From NCBI RefSeq assembly GCF_000196795.1, contig NC_014259.1, positions 1,922,001 through 1,986,000 of the forward strand: a DNA stretch of 64,000 nucleotides, given 5' to 3'. The DNA comes from Acinetobacter oleivorans DR1. Lineage in GTDB: Bacteria; Pseudomonadota; Gammaproteobacteria; Pseudomonadales; Moraxellaceae. Positions 1 to 7,411 of the stretch are shown piece after piece (the stretch's first letter is position 1; each line of letters begins with the position of its first letter). The notes beneath the pieces are model-generated. The model was not told where the DNA came from, did no database searches, and saw only the letters and a program-made list of their open reading frames with translations. Position numbers and translations under genes: made by a program.

Positions 1-275
1 TACACCTTCCACAGACAAAGTTAAAAATGAAGAATAACCATTCTTTATTTTTTATTAAGAACTTTACTTTGTACATGGGAAATTTTAGGTTGGCATGATA
101 CTGGGAAAAGTATAAGTAAATTGCACTTTTGGCATTAGAGAAAGCCTATCAAAGATGTGGTTTTTATATTACACATCGCTTAAAAAATATACAGAAACCT
201 CGCTAAAACGAGTTGGAATGCTACAAACGCGAATGATACTTTAAGTTTCACTCTTCCCAATAAGTGAGGTGAGCA

Positions 276-416
276 ATGAAATTGTTAGCTTTGTTCAGTA
301 TGGGAGTTGCAGCAAGTTATTGGTATAAAACTATAAAAGATAGCAAGCTAACTCTTCTGAAACCTAATTTTGATGAAATAGTAAAAAACTTTGTATTAGC
401 AGAATTTAACACCTAA
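276..416 (+). CDS. hypothetical small protein (46 aa)
   Basis: Short ORF opening MKLLALFSMGVAASYWYK and ending LAEFNT. A GAGGTG Shine-Dalgarno lies just upstream of the ATG and a strong hairpin terminator follows 27 bp after the stop, so it has the layout of a real transcription unit. The N-terminal half is hydrophobic with a short basic patch after it, which could be a single membrane helix or a weak signal sequence. No family is recognised. Its last codons and the terminator are duplicated near 2471-2549. Confidence 0.5.
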   Translation: MKLLALFSMGVAASYWYKTIKDSKLTLLKPNFDEIVKNFVLAEFNT

Positions 417-442
417 TACATACCGCTAATTTTAATTAAATA

Positions 443-469
443 AAAGCTCATCGGAAGGTGAGCTTTTTT
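443..469 (+). terminator. rho-independent terminator
   Basis: AAAGCTCA stem, TCGGAAGG loop, TGAGCTTT stem, then a T run. It terminates the 46-aa ORF at 276. Confidence 0.8.
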
Positions 470-574
470 GTTTTATAGATTTCAAATTTTCTTTTAATAA
501 TAAAAAACACTCTAATGCACTTGTTTATTTAGTTGTTCTAAACTAACAATGCAGTAAAACAGGAGTGTTAAAGT

Positions 575-757
575 ATGAAATCAATAAGTGAGTACATTCC
601 TAATGAGGAGCAAGAAGAGGAATCGTTGATTACTGCAAAAATTGATTCAGAAATTGGAAAATTAAGGAAAAGAAGGGATGAACATTTACTATCCTATATT
701 GATGAGGAGAAAAATATTAAGTATAAAATTCAAATAGAAAGTTCAACCAAGAGTTGA
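575..757 (+). CDS. hypothetical protein (60 aa), charged and helical
   Basis: The ATG follows an AGGAGTG ribosome site with 7-bp spacing, a strong start signal. The protein is very rich in Glu, Lys and Ile and is probably helical or coiled (SEIGKLRKRRDEHLLSYIDEEK). It has no signal peptide or membrane segment. No family is recognised. It sits in a row of small orphan genes at the left edge of the window, all apparently monocistronic. Confidence 0.6.
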   Translation: MKSISEYIPNEEQEEESLITAKIDSEIGKLRKRRDEHLLSYIDEEKNIKYKIQIESSTKS

Positions 758-908
758 TATTCGATTAATAAAGCTTATCTATCCTAACCAATACGACTAA
801 AAATTCCTGACCGTTTACACTAAATAAAGCTTCGCAAAATATCCTTATTTTGGGGGGATTTTTTCTATATGTGTTAAGCTGATCTTCATAAATTTATGGA
901 TTATTACA

Positions 909-1139
909 ATGTTCATTTGTATTGGCGGTGATTTAGATGGTGAAGTTGTATATGACCGTGAAGGTACTTACTTTGAAGCCAGTGAAATAGATGTAAGTAA
1001 ACAATCAACATACAACCGCCAGAGTTACTTAGTGGGCGAAAATATATATCGTTTTTGGCTTTGTGCAGAATTATCTTATTTTGAAATTACAAAAATAGCG
1101 AATGATCACTTGGCGCAAAAACATCCCTATCTTTCATAA
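909..1139 (+). CDS. hypothetical protein (76 aa), paralogue of the gene at 2159
   Basis: Small soluble protein starting FICIGGDLDGEVV with a C-terminal half containing FWLCAELSYFEITKIANDHLA. The same plan appears in the product of the gene at 2159: an N-terminal C-[IV]-G-G-x-L-x-G-E motif, a central SY, then an aromatic-rich [CY]xEL segment and a helical tail. The two are therefore probably paralogues. No characterised family is recognised, and the ribosome site is weak. A hairpin with little T run follows at 1156-1181. Confidence 0.6.
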   Translation: MFICIGGDLDGEVVYDREGTYFEASEIDVSKQSTYNRQSYLVGENIYRFWLCAELSYFEITKIANDHLAQKHPYLS

Positions 1140-1155
1140 TTCAGATATTAAAAAA

Positions 1156-1181
1156 TAAGCCTGCCAATTATGGTGGGCTTA
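1156..1181 (+). terminator. weak hairpin terminator
   Basis: AAGCCTGCCA and TGGTGGGCTT form a 10-bp stem with two wobble pairs around an ATTA loop. The T run is poor, so termination strength is uncertain. Confidence 0.4.
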
Positions 1182-1414
1182 ATCTATCTAGGCGGAGTCG
1201 GCTAAATACTGGTTAAGTAAAAACAATTAAAAAAGCCCCTCATATCTGAGAGACTAGTCATATCAATTTTCTGGAATGAATGGCTGTAATTTCTTAAATA
1301 ACTAAACAAATCAAATTGATAAAAGTAGTTAATAGTATAATAAATCAGTGCACTAATTTATTCTTTATAGTAGCAGAGCCTCAAAACAACGTCCAAAGCA
1401 CTGTTAATAAGAAA

Positions 1415-1588
1415 TTATTTGTTATTAGGATCAGGTTGTTCATTATTCTCAGGCAGATCTTTTACTGTGCCTGGAACTTCTGAAGGTTGAGTTTCAGTAG
1501 GTGGTGTTGCAGGATGCTTGTTCATTTGAGATTTGATGATATTAGCGTGGTTAGTTGTATTTTGAGAAAAACTTTTAAAACCTGACAT
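1415..1588 (-). CDS. hypothetical small protein (57 aa), Pro/Thr/Asn-rich
   Basis: Reverse-strand ORF reading MSGFKSFSQNTTNHANIIK and ending NEQPDPNNK. The composition is low-complexity polar (Pro, Thr, Glu, Asn, Gln), suggesting a disordered tail, with no hydrophobic segment. Purine-rich AGAAGA precedes the ATG. It is the only substantial open frame between the genes at 909 and 1942. No family is recognised. The reading is supported by biased composition and start context only. Confidence 0.5.
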   Translation of the reverse strand: MSGFKSFSQNTTNHANIIKSQMNKHPATPPTETQPSEVPGTVKDLPENNEQPDPNNK

Positions 1589-1941
1589 TTTTATCTTCTT
1601 ATCTTCATTAGGGAGAGTTGATAGTACACTTTAAAGGCCTTTACATTGCGGTAGTTTTAAGACTCATGTGTGTTGATTTGTCCAAGAAAGGATCTTTATG
1701 TCGACAACTTATTTCATAAATAAAATCAATTATATATAACCTGTTGAGTCTTATCCTTTAAATTTTGAAATTGCCTTATCCAACTTTCAAGTAGGGGTAC
1801 ACAAAGTAAACATATATAATTTTTTTCCACGTTTTGGATTGATAGTTTTTTAAAAATTAATTCAATCTAGTTGCCTACAAAATATTCATAGTATAAAAAT
1901 ATCGTTGGGCATAATATGTATGATTAAATTGGAGCATATTA
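1589..1941. other. intergenic, no gene seen
   Basis: About 350 bp of AT-rich sequence. It must hold the promoters of the minus-strand ORF at 1588 and the plus-strand gene at 1942. I found no convincing hairpin, repeat or further ORF. Confidence 0.5.
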
Positions 1942-2151
1942 ATGCTAAAAGAAATTACAATTATTGATTTCCAAGGTAAAGAAAAAAGAGCGCACGCAAA
2001 CTATACAGAAGTAGATACTAATAAAATCGGTCATTCTTCTAGAGTTCAGAGACCCAAAGTTGAATATATTTTGTTAAAAGGTGAATGTATTTACCCTACT
2101 TTAAATTTGGTTTTCAACAGTTCCGATGGCAACAGCTATTATATAGAGTAA
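1942..2151 (+). CDS. hypothetical protein (69 aa)
   Basis: The ATG follows TTGGAGC with good spacing. The product (opening MLKEITIIDFQGKEKRAHANY) looks like a small beta-rich soluble protein with no signal or membrane segment. It lies 7 bp upstream of the gene at 2159, so the two are probably cotranscribed. No family is recognised. Confidence 0.6.
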   Translation: MLKEITIIDFQGKEKRAHANYTEVDTNKIGHSSRVQRPKVEYILLKGECIYPTLNLVFNSSDGNSYYIE

Positions 2152-2158
2152 ACATGAT

Positions 2159-2395
2159 ATGTCAGACAATTCAACAAAATGGCTTTGTGTGGGTGGTGTT
2201 CTAAGTGGTGAGTGGAGAGAGCAGCAATTAGAAGCATTTGATGTTGATCCTAATGATTTAAATACTCATAGTTATGAAGCAATGAAACTCATTAATCCTG
2301 TTACCAAGACAGAACAGCATTTCTATGTATATACCGAGTTACAAGAACACGCATATGACAGGGCAATAAATTTTGCCTTATCCAAAAATCAATAA
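2159..2395 (+). CDS. hypothetical protein (78 aa), paralogue of the gene at 909
   Basis: Contains WLCVGGVLSGEWRE near the N-terminus and FYVYTELQEHAYDRAINFALS at the C-terminus, matching the plan of the 76-aa protein at 909. It follows the gene at 1942 after 7 bp and is closed by a strong terminator at 2403. Function is unknown; no toxin, antitoxin or DNA-binding motif is visible. Confidence 0.65.
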   Translation: MSDNSTKWLCVGGVLSGEWREQQLEAFDVDPNDLNTHSYEAMKLINPVTKTEQHFYVYTELQEHAYDRAINFALSKNQ

Positions 2396-2402
2396 GAACA
2401 AG

Positions 2403-2428
2403 AGAGCACTTAGGTGCTCTTTTTTTTA
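2403..2428 (+). terminator. rho-independent terminator
   Basis: AGAGCAC stem, TTAG loop, GTGCTCT stem followed by a long T run. It closes the 1942-2395 pair. Confidence 0.85.
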
Positions 2429-2470
2429 ATAAATAGTCGTTGTATTTAAATCATAGATTTTATAAGTCTA

Positions 2471-2549
2471 GTATTAGCAGAATTTAAAGCCAATACATAC
2501 CGTTAATTTTAATTAAATAAAAAGCTCATCGGAAGGTGGGCTTTTTTTT
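2471..2549 (+). repeat. second copy of a gene tail plus terminator (other copy 393-469)
   Basis: Starts GTATTAGCAGAATTTAA and runs through AATACATACCG, TTAATTTTAATTAAATAA and the AAGCTCATCGGAAGGTG hairpin, with only a few mismatches to 393-469. In the first copy this is the last codons of the 46-aa ORF and its terminator. Here no ORF of that family is intact, so it looks like a degenerate duplicate. The hairpin at 2520-2549 still has a T run and could act as a terminator. Confidence 0.75.
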
Positions 2550-2736
2550 AATTTATAAATTTCCATAGAAAATTCACTTATGTTGTATATTTTTCAATCA
2601 ATTAAAATAAATTAAGTAAAATTAATATATTGTTTTATAATGCTTTTTGTCGGAAAATTTTACCAAAAGTTAAAAAAATCTTTATTTTAAATGAAGAGGT
2701 TAATGGAAACCTCTTAAATAAAATAAAGGAAATAAA
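2550..2736 (+). promoter_or_regulatory. upstream region of the OmpW-family gene
   Basis: AT-rich leader ending in an AAGGA ribosome site 6 bp before the ATG at 2737. No defined operator is visible. Together with the terminators before it, this accounts for the 2396-2736 gap. Confidence 0.35.
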
Positions 2737-3870
2737 ATGGATATTTTAAAATTAATAGGCGGAAATCTGCTCGCCGTGGCTTTTGTAACGGGAACTCAAA
2801 CAGCACATGCAGAATTTAAACGGTTTTCTGTATCTGCTGGGTGGTTGCATGTCATGCCACAAGGTAAAGCAAATCCATTCAACATCAATACTGCTGTAGC
2901 AAATGGAACCACTGCCAAAGTCGGAACTATTTCTACTTCAGCATTTATGAAATCAATAGACCCTAATGCAACATTATCAACTGGGGAAAATGCCAAAGAA
3001 GTTCTCGATATGGTATTTAGTCATCCAGTCGATGAAAACGGCAATCAACAACAATCGGTTGGTCAGCTATTAGGGCTTGTAGATGAAAATGACATGGTTT
3101 CGCCAGATATCACTGGTACAGCAACCATTAAAGGATTAGAACAATGGGAAGGTAAAGGTACAGGGCTTGAAGCAGAAGATGTAGACACTCTGGGTTTAAT
3201 GTTTAATTACTATGTGAATGAGAACGTGTCTTTACAGTTAATTGGTGGGATTCCTCCAAAAGTTGATATTAAGGGGAAAGGAGAAATTAACGCGCCGTTA
3301 TCTGGTTTTGCAAATCCTGAAGGATTAGCTGCTTTGGTTATCGGGGATAAACTTGATTTATTACAAGACATTCCAATCACTAATCTGGGTAATAAATCGA
3401 AAGCTGCTACGGTGCGTGCATGGACTCCAGCATTAGAGGCTCAATATCAGTTTGGTAAGGCAGGAGTAAATAAATTGCGCCCATATATTGGTGCCGGAAT
3501 TATGTATTCACGCTTTTCTAACATTAAGTTAAACGACCAAATTAATTCTGACTTAATTGCTGCGGGGCATATGATTCAGAATGTTCTAGATAATAATGCT
3601 GGCGCTGCATTAGATGGTAAAACTTCAAGTGCAAATCCATATGTTTGGGTTAAAGCAACTGATGCGATTGCCCCAATTGTGAGTCTAGGCGCTACTTATG
3701 ACATCACGCCAAATTGGTATGCTGTTGGTTCAGTGTCCTATGCAAAGTTAAATAACCGCGCAAATATTGATGTGATTGATAGCAAAACAGGTAAGCAGTT
3801 AATTCATGCCTCAACCAAAGTTGATATTGATCCCTTAATTACATATCTAGGTGTGGGTTATCGTTTTTAA
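2737..3870 (+). CDS. OmpW-family outer membrane protein
   Basis: The first 26 residues form a signal peptide ending in THAHA-like TAHA before EFKRFSV. The mature protein starts with a beta strand (FSVSAGWLHVMPQG), contains VDTLGLMFNYYVNENVSLQLIGGIPPK, and ends with the alternating, Phe-terminated strand YLGVGYRF typical of barrels inserted by BAM. The IGGIPPK and RPYIGAGIMYSRF segments are OmpW-family hallmarks. At 377 residues it is much longer than classical OmpW (about 210); the extra length is in loops around residues 40-130 and 270-310. OmpW proteins form small 8-stranded barrels for hydrophobic solutes; the substrate here is unknown. It is monocistronic. Confidence 0.85.
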   Translation: MDILKLIGGNLLAVAFVTGTQTAHAEFKRFSVSAGWLHVMPQGKANPFNINTAVANGTTAKVGTISTSAFMKSIDPNATLSTGENAKEVLDMVFSHPVDENGNQQQSVGQLLGLVDENDMVSPDITGTATIKGLEQWEGKGTGLEAEDVDTLGLMFNYYVNENVSLQLIGGIPPKVDIKGKGEINAPLSGFANPEGLAALVIGDKLDLLQDIPITNLGNKSKAATVRAWTPALEAQYQFGKAGVNKLRPYIGAGIMYSRFSNIKLNDQINSDLIAAGHMIQNVLDNNAGAALDGKTSSANPYVWVKATDAIAPIVSLGATYDITPNWYAVGSVSYAKLNNRANIDVIDSKTGKQLIHASTKVDIDPLITYLGVGYRF

Positions 3871-3943
3871 TATCCTCATTTAAATATTAATCTATCATTT
3901 AGGAAAATTTACGATTTAACCTGTCGTATTTTCTGTGCATAGA

Positions 3944-3980
3944 AAGCCCTGCCAAACATCAATTATTGGTGGGGTTTTTC
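3944..3980 (+). terminator. rho-independent terminator
   Basis: CCCTGCCAA pairs with TTGGTGGGG (two wobble pairs), followed by TTTTTC. It ends the OmpW-family gene. Confidence 0.7.
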
Positions 3981-3995
3981 TTTTTTAACGTATGA

Positions 3996-4187
3996 TATGT
4001 TGGTATCAATTATTCTATCCCTAAACGACCACTTTATACTTATAAAGTTGATATAGTTGGCGAGAAGGCTGATGGGGTAGTTAAAATTGATATGAGGAAA
4101 GATCAAAAACAGCTTAAATATCTTTATACAATTAAAATTACGGATGAAAATCCTCATGGTTTTCGTATAAGAATAGGAATACATTGA
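3996..4187 (+). pseudogene. 5'-truncated ORF remnant (63 codons)
   Basis: An open frame with no start codon in its upstream part runs from just after a TGA (3993-3995) to TGA at 4185. It reads like a real protein, for example YVGINYSIPKRPLYTYKVDI and NPHGFRIRIGIH. It begins directly after the OmpW terminator and has no ribosome site, so it is most likely the 3' end of a lost gene. An internal ATG at 4092 has no Shine-Dalgarno. No family is recognised. Confidence 0.4.
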
Positions 4188-4224
4188 TTCATCATATCTT
4201 GCTGTTGTTTTAATCTAAAAGCAG

Positions 4225-4845
4225 CTATTTTCCTGATACAGCTATTGCTGTTTCTAGCACATTATCGATCATGATGTTGAGTTCATCATTACTCAAATGA
4301 CTAAATTGTCCGTCAATAATTAAATAGCTTAGACCATGAACCATGCCCCAAGCTAATCTTGCCATCGTTTGGCTTTGTTCAGTATCGACAGAGGTTTGAA
4401 ATGCTGTTGCCGCTGCATATAGCATTCCTGTATAGAATAAATCTGTCATAGATTTTAATTTTTCATCATCTTGAGCAACAGCAAACTGGCTATACATCAG
4501 TCTAAATAAAGATGGGTTTTTAATAGCAAAATATATGTATTCTTTACCTGAGTTTAAAAAACCGGCTTTGGGGTTGGTTGCATTATGAATAGCATGCGCT
4601 TGAGCTTCTATTAATTGTTCAAAACCATATATGGCTAAAGCGGTCAGTAGTTCTTCTTTATTTGCAAAATGCCTGTAAACCGCATTTGGGGATACTCCAA
4701 TCATGCGGGTCAATTCTCGCATACTAAAATCAACACCCTGACTAGACTCTAATAATTGTAAGCCATTAATAAGTAAAGCTTCTCTCAAATTACCATGGTG
4801 ATAGCTAGAAGTTGGATTTATGCCCGATGTTGACACTATAAACAT
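4225..4845 (-). CDS. TetR/AcrR-family transcriptional regulator
   Basis: 206 residues. The N-terminal helix-turn-helix contains SYHHGNLREALL followed by MRELTRMIGVSPNAVYRHFANKEEL, the standard TetR recognition region. The C-terminal half carries the WGMVHGLSYLI signature of the WHG-type ligand domain. It is divergent from the carotenoid oxygenase, and a perfect 15-bp palindrome lies between them, so it probably represses that gene and itself. The ATG at 4845 sits inside the GAGGATG ribosome site; a GTG three codons later (4836) has better spacing and may be the true start. Confidence 0.85.
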   Translation of the reverse strand: MFIVSTSGINPTSSYHHGNLREALLINGLQLLESSQGVDFSMRELTRMIGVSPNAVYRHFANKEELLTALAIYGFEQLIEAQAHAIHNATNPKAGFLNSGKEYIYFAIKNPSLFRLMYSQFAVAQDDEKLKSMTDLFYTGMLYAAATAFQTSVDTEQSQTMARLAWGMVHGLSYLIIDGQFSHLSNDELNIMIDNVLETAIAVSGK

Positions 4846-4865
4846 CCTCGTGTAATTTTAATTAA

Positions 4866-4880
4866 GTATACAGTGTATAC
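4866..4880. promoter_or_regulatory. candidate TetR operator palindrome
   Basis: GTATACA-G-TGTATAC is a perfect 7-bp inverted repeat with a 1-bp centre. It lies in the 94-bp gap between the divergent TetR and carotenoid oxygenase genes. Confidence 0.65.
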
Positions 4881-4939
4881 ATTCGTTGATACATACTGGA
4901 ATTATACAAAAAATTAATCAACAGGTAGGATGTAATCGA

Positions 4940-6400
4940 ATGAACAGGACAAGTATCCGTAATGAAATTGTTAACAATAAGCTGGTTTCTTCCGTAGTAG
5001 GGAAGTTTCTGAGTTTCCATCAAAGCCGAGTTCCCTATAGCCCAGATAATCCTTTTCTTGTAGGTCCCTTTGCACCAGTTACTAAAGAGGTTTTTTCAAG
5101 TGATTTGGTTGTGCATGGAGAAATACCATCTTCATTAAATGGCATTTTTTTAAGAATGGGTCCAAATCCATTAGAAGTTGAAAACCCTGCAAACTATAAT
5201 TGGTTTATGGGCGATGGGATGGTACATGGCCTAAGGTTAAAAGATGGTCAAGCATTATGGTATAAAAATCGATATGTAGGGACGCATCACATACATAAAA
5301 AATTAGGGCGAGAGAAAATAAAAGGTGAGCCTCGAGGTCCAGTTGATGTCGCAAATACGAATATTATTGGTCATGCAGGAAAGATCTGGACAATAACAGA
5401 ATCAGGGCCGTTTCCAGTCGCTTTAGATCATGAATTAAATAGCCTTAAATATGGTTTATTCAACAGTAAAGATAATTATCCTTTTACAGCTCATCCTCAT
5501 GTAGACCCAGATACGGGAGAGTTACATGCGATTTGCTATGATGCTTTACTGCCAATGCAAGTCTATTATCAGGTGATTGATCAATCGGGCCAAGTTAAGA
5601 AGCGGGTCAGTATCCCTGTTAAGCATGGGCCAATGATGCATGATTGCGGTATGACAAAAACTAAAATGCTAGTTCTGGATTTCCCTGTAACTTTTTCAAT
5701 CGAGAGAATGTTACAAGGGATGCAATTGCCCTATTCATGGAATGAAAAGCACCCTGCGCGAATAGGTGTCTTACCAAAAAATGGTGATGCACAGGATATA
5801 AAATGGTTTGATGTAGATCCATGTATTATTTTTCATTCATTTAATGCATATGATCTTGAAAATGGCGATATCATTTTTGATGCTTGTGTTCACACCAAGA
5901 CCTTTACTGACTCTATTCAGGGGCCAGTAGATAAGCAGCTTATCCAGTTTGAAAGATGGACTCTGCAATTTGGTACTCAAACTCTAAAACGGGAAGTAAT
6001 TTCAAAAATTCCTCAAGAATTTCCTCGTCTAGATGAACGTTTTGTTGGGAAACCTTATCGTTTTGCTTATTCAATTTCTGTTGGAAATGAAGGTGAGCCA
6101 GTAGATAATATTAATTTAAAAGCAAATAATTTATTGGTCCATGATTTACTCAAAGGTGAATCCTATAAGCATTCATATGGTGATGATTATTTCACTGGCG
6201 AAGTGATTTTTTTACCAAAACACTCTGAGAGTGAAGAAGGTGATGGTTGGTTAATTTCGTATATCCATGCTTTAGACGGAATAAAGCCAAGTAAAGTCGT
6301 AATACTCGACTCCAAAAAAATTGGGCAAGACCTCCAAGCTACTATTGATTTACCTGTAAGGGTGCCTTTGGGTTTTCATGCAAATTGGGTAGATATTTAA
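4940..6400 (+). CDS. carotenoid oxygenase (RPE65/CCD family)
   Basis: 486 residues from the ATG at 4940, preceded by AGGTAGGA; the frame is open from a TTG at 4886 but that overlaps the operator region. Members of this family are non-haem Fe(II) dioxygenases that cleave alkene bonds in carotenoids, retinoids or stilbenes. The four iron-binding histidines are visible in TAHPHVDP, PMMHDCGMT, IIFHSFNAY and the C-terminal GFHANW. The family N-terminal signature IFLRMGPNPL is also present. No signal peptide is seen and no carotenoid genes are nearby, so the substrate may be a scavenged apocarotenoid or lignostilbene-type compound. Probably controlled by the divergent TetR protein. Confidence 0.9.
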   Translation: MNRTSIRNEIVNNKLVSSVVGKFLSFHQSRVPYSPDNPFLVGPFAPVTKEVFSSDLVVHGEIPSSLNGIFLRMGPNPLEVENPANYNWFMGDGMVHGLRLKDGQALWYKNRYVGTHHIHKKLGREKIKGEPRGPVDVANTNIIGHAGKIWTITESGPFPVALDHELNSLKYGLFNSKDNYPFTAHPHVDPDTGELHAICYDALLPMQVYYQVIDQSGQVKKRVSIPVKHGPMMHDCGMTKTKMLVLDFPVTFSIERMLQGMQLPYSWNEKHPARIGVLPKNGDAQDIKWFDVDPCIIFHSFNAYDLENGDIIFDACVHTKTFTDSIQGPVDKQLIQFERWTLQFGTQTLKREVISKIPQEFPRLDERFVGKPYRFAYSISVGNEGEPVDNINLKANNLLVHDLLKGESYKHSYGDDYFTGEVIFLPKHSESEEGDGWLISYIHALDGIKPSKVVILDSKKIGQDLQATIDLPVRVPLGFHANWVDI

Positions 6401-6411
6401 AAAGATAGTTT

Positions 6412-6445
6412 AATGTGCATTCTGCTAAAAGAATGCACATTTTAT
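6412..6445 (+). terminator. rho-independent terminator
   Basis: Perfect 12-bp stem AATGTGCATTCT / AGAATGCACATT with a 6-nt loop, then TTATAT. It ends the carotenoid oxygenase gene. Confidence 0.75.
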
Positions 6446-6653
6446 ATAATTAGAAAAATATTATGCTTTTGATATTTATAGATAATATTTACAAGTTTTT
6501 AGCATAATAGACTGAAAGATATGAATTTTATATGATTGAGTAAAGAAAAACCGAAGGTCACTTGAGAGATTAAATTAAAATATAAGAAATATGGTAAAGT
6601 TAAAAACCTAATTCAATACATTAAAATTGATATCAAGCTATTGTAGGAAAAAC

Positions 6654-7352
6654 ATGGTTAAAATTAAACCTCACCCAGCAACAAGCGGAAATGCATCGGC
6701 TGATCGCCTTTTAACTTTGTTAACTGCTTTTAGAATAGGTGATAAATCTTTAACCCTAGCAGAACTCGCTGAACGAACAGAATTAAATAAAGCAACCATC
6801 ATGCGCTTAATTGTTTCGCTAGAAGATTTTGGTTTTGTTAACCGTCTTTCAGATGGCAGATATACGCTTGCCAGCGAAGTCATGCGTTTAAATACAATTT
6901 ATCAAGATGCTTTAGACTTAGAAAGACATGTTGTGCCTTGTTTACAGCAACTTGTAGATGAAATTGGCGAAACAGCTTCTTTTTACGTTAAGCATGGGGC
7001 ATATCGTCTTTGCCAATATCGAATAAACTCTACCCATCGATTGCGCGTTCATATTCAGCCGGGTGAAGTTCGGCCAATGGATGGTGCGGCAGGTGCTCAA
7101 GCATTACGGTCAACACACGAACAAGTTTTATCAAGAACTGATCCTTTTTATTCAACTGGTGTAACGGAGCCACATGCTGCTTCAATGGCATTGCCTGTGT
7201 TTGATGCTCAAAATGATGTGGTTGGCGCATTGGTTGTTTCAGGTCCATCAAGCCGCTTTACTTCGGAAATTGCAAAATCTGTGGGTGATTTCTTCTTTAA
7301 AATTGCAGATGACTTGACCAAAAGTTTGGGTGGTAAGAGTATTCGTAATTAA
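6654..7352 (+). CDS. IclR-family transcriptional regulator
   Basis: 232 residues from the ATG at 6654, which follows GTAGGAAAA; an in-frame TTG upstream lacks a ribosome site. The winged helix-turn-helix is ADRLLTLLTAF then LAELAERTELNKATIMRLI, followed by the wing SDGRYTLASEVMRL. The rest is the IclR effector-binding domain (GETASFYVKHG, RPMDGAAGAQALR, ALVVSGPSSRF). It converges on the MFS gene and probably controls the catabolic genes at 7412-12098. A TGAAATG-A-CATTTCA palindrome at 9928 resembles IclR-type operators. Confidence 0.88.
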   Translation: MVKIKPHPATSGNASADRLLTLLTAFRIGDKSLTLAELAERTELNKATIMRLIVSLEDFGFVNRLSDGRYTLASEVMRLNTIYQDALDLERHVVPCLQQLVDEIGETASFYVKHGAYRLCQYRINSTHRLRVHIQPGEVRPMDGAAGAQALRSTHEQVLSRTDPFYSTGVTEPHAASMALPVFDAQNDVVGALVVSGPSSRFTSEIAKSVGDFFFKIADDLTKSLGGKSIRN

Positions 7353-7371
7353 TCTTAATATTTTAAATATA

Positions 7372-7400
7372 AAAAGGGCTAATGATTTAGCCCTTTTTTT
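7372..7400. terminator. bidirectional terminator
   Basis: AAAAGGGCTAA / TTAGCCCTTTT stem with a 4-nt loop and T runs usable from both sides. It separates the convergent IclR and MFS genes. Confidence 0.85.
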
Positions 7401-7411
7401 ATTCGTGTTAT

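Noticed and set aside
3963..4184. 73-codon minus-strand ORF before the TetR gene
   Set aside because: Phe/Ile/Tyr-rich translation of AT-rich DNA; the plus-strand frame over the same bases looks more protein-like.
4886..4939. Upstream TTG start for the carotenoid oxygenase
   Set aside because: It lacks a ribosome site, lies next to the operator palindrome, and the ATG at 4940 has AGGTAGGA upstream.
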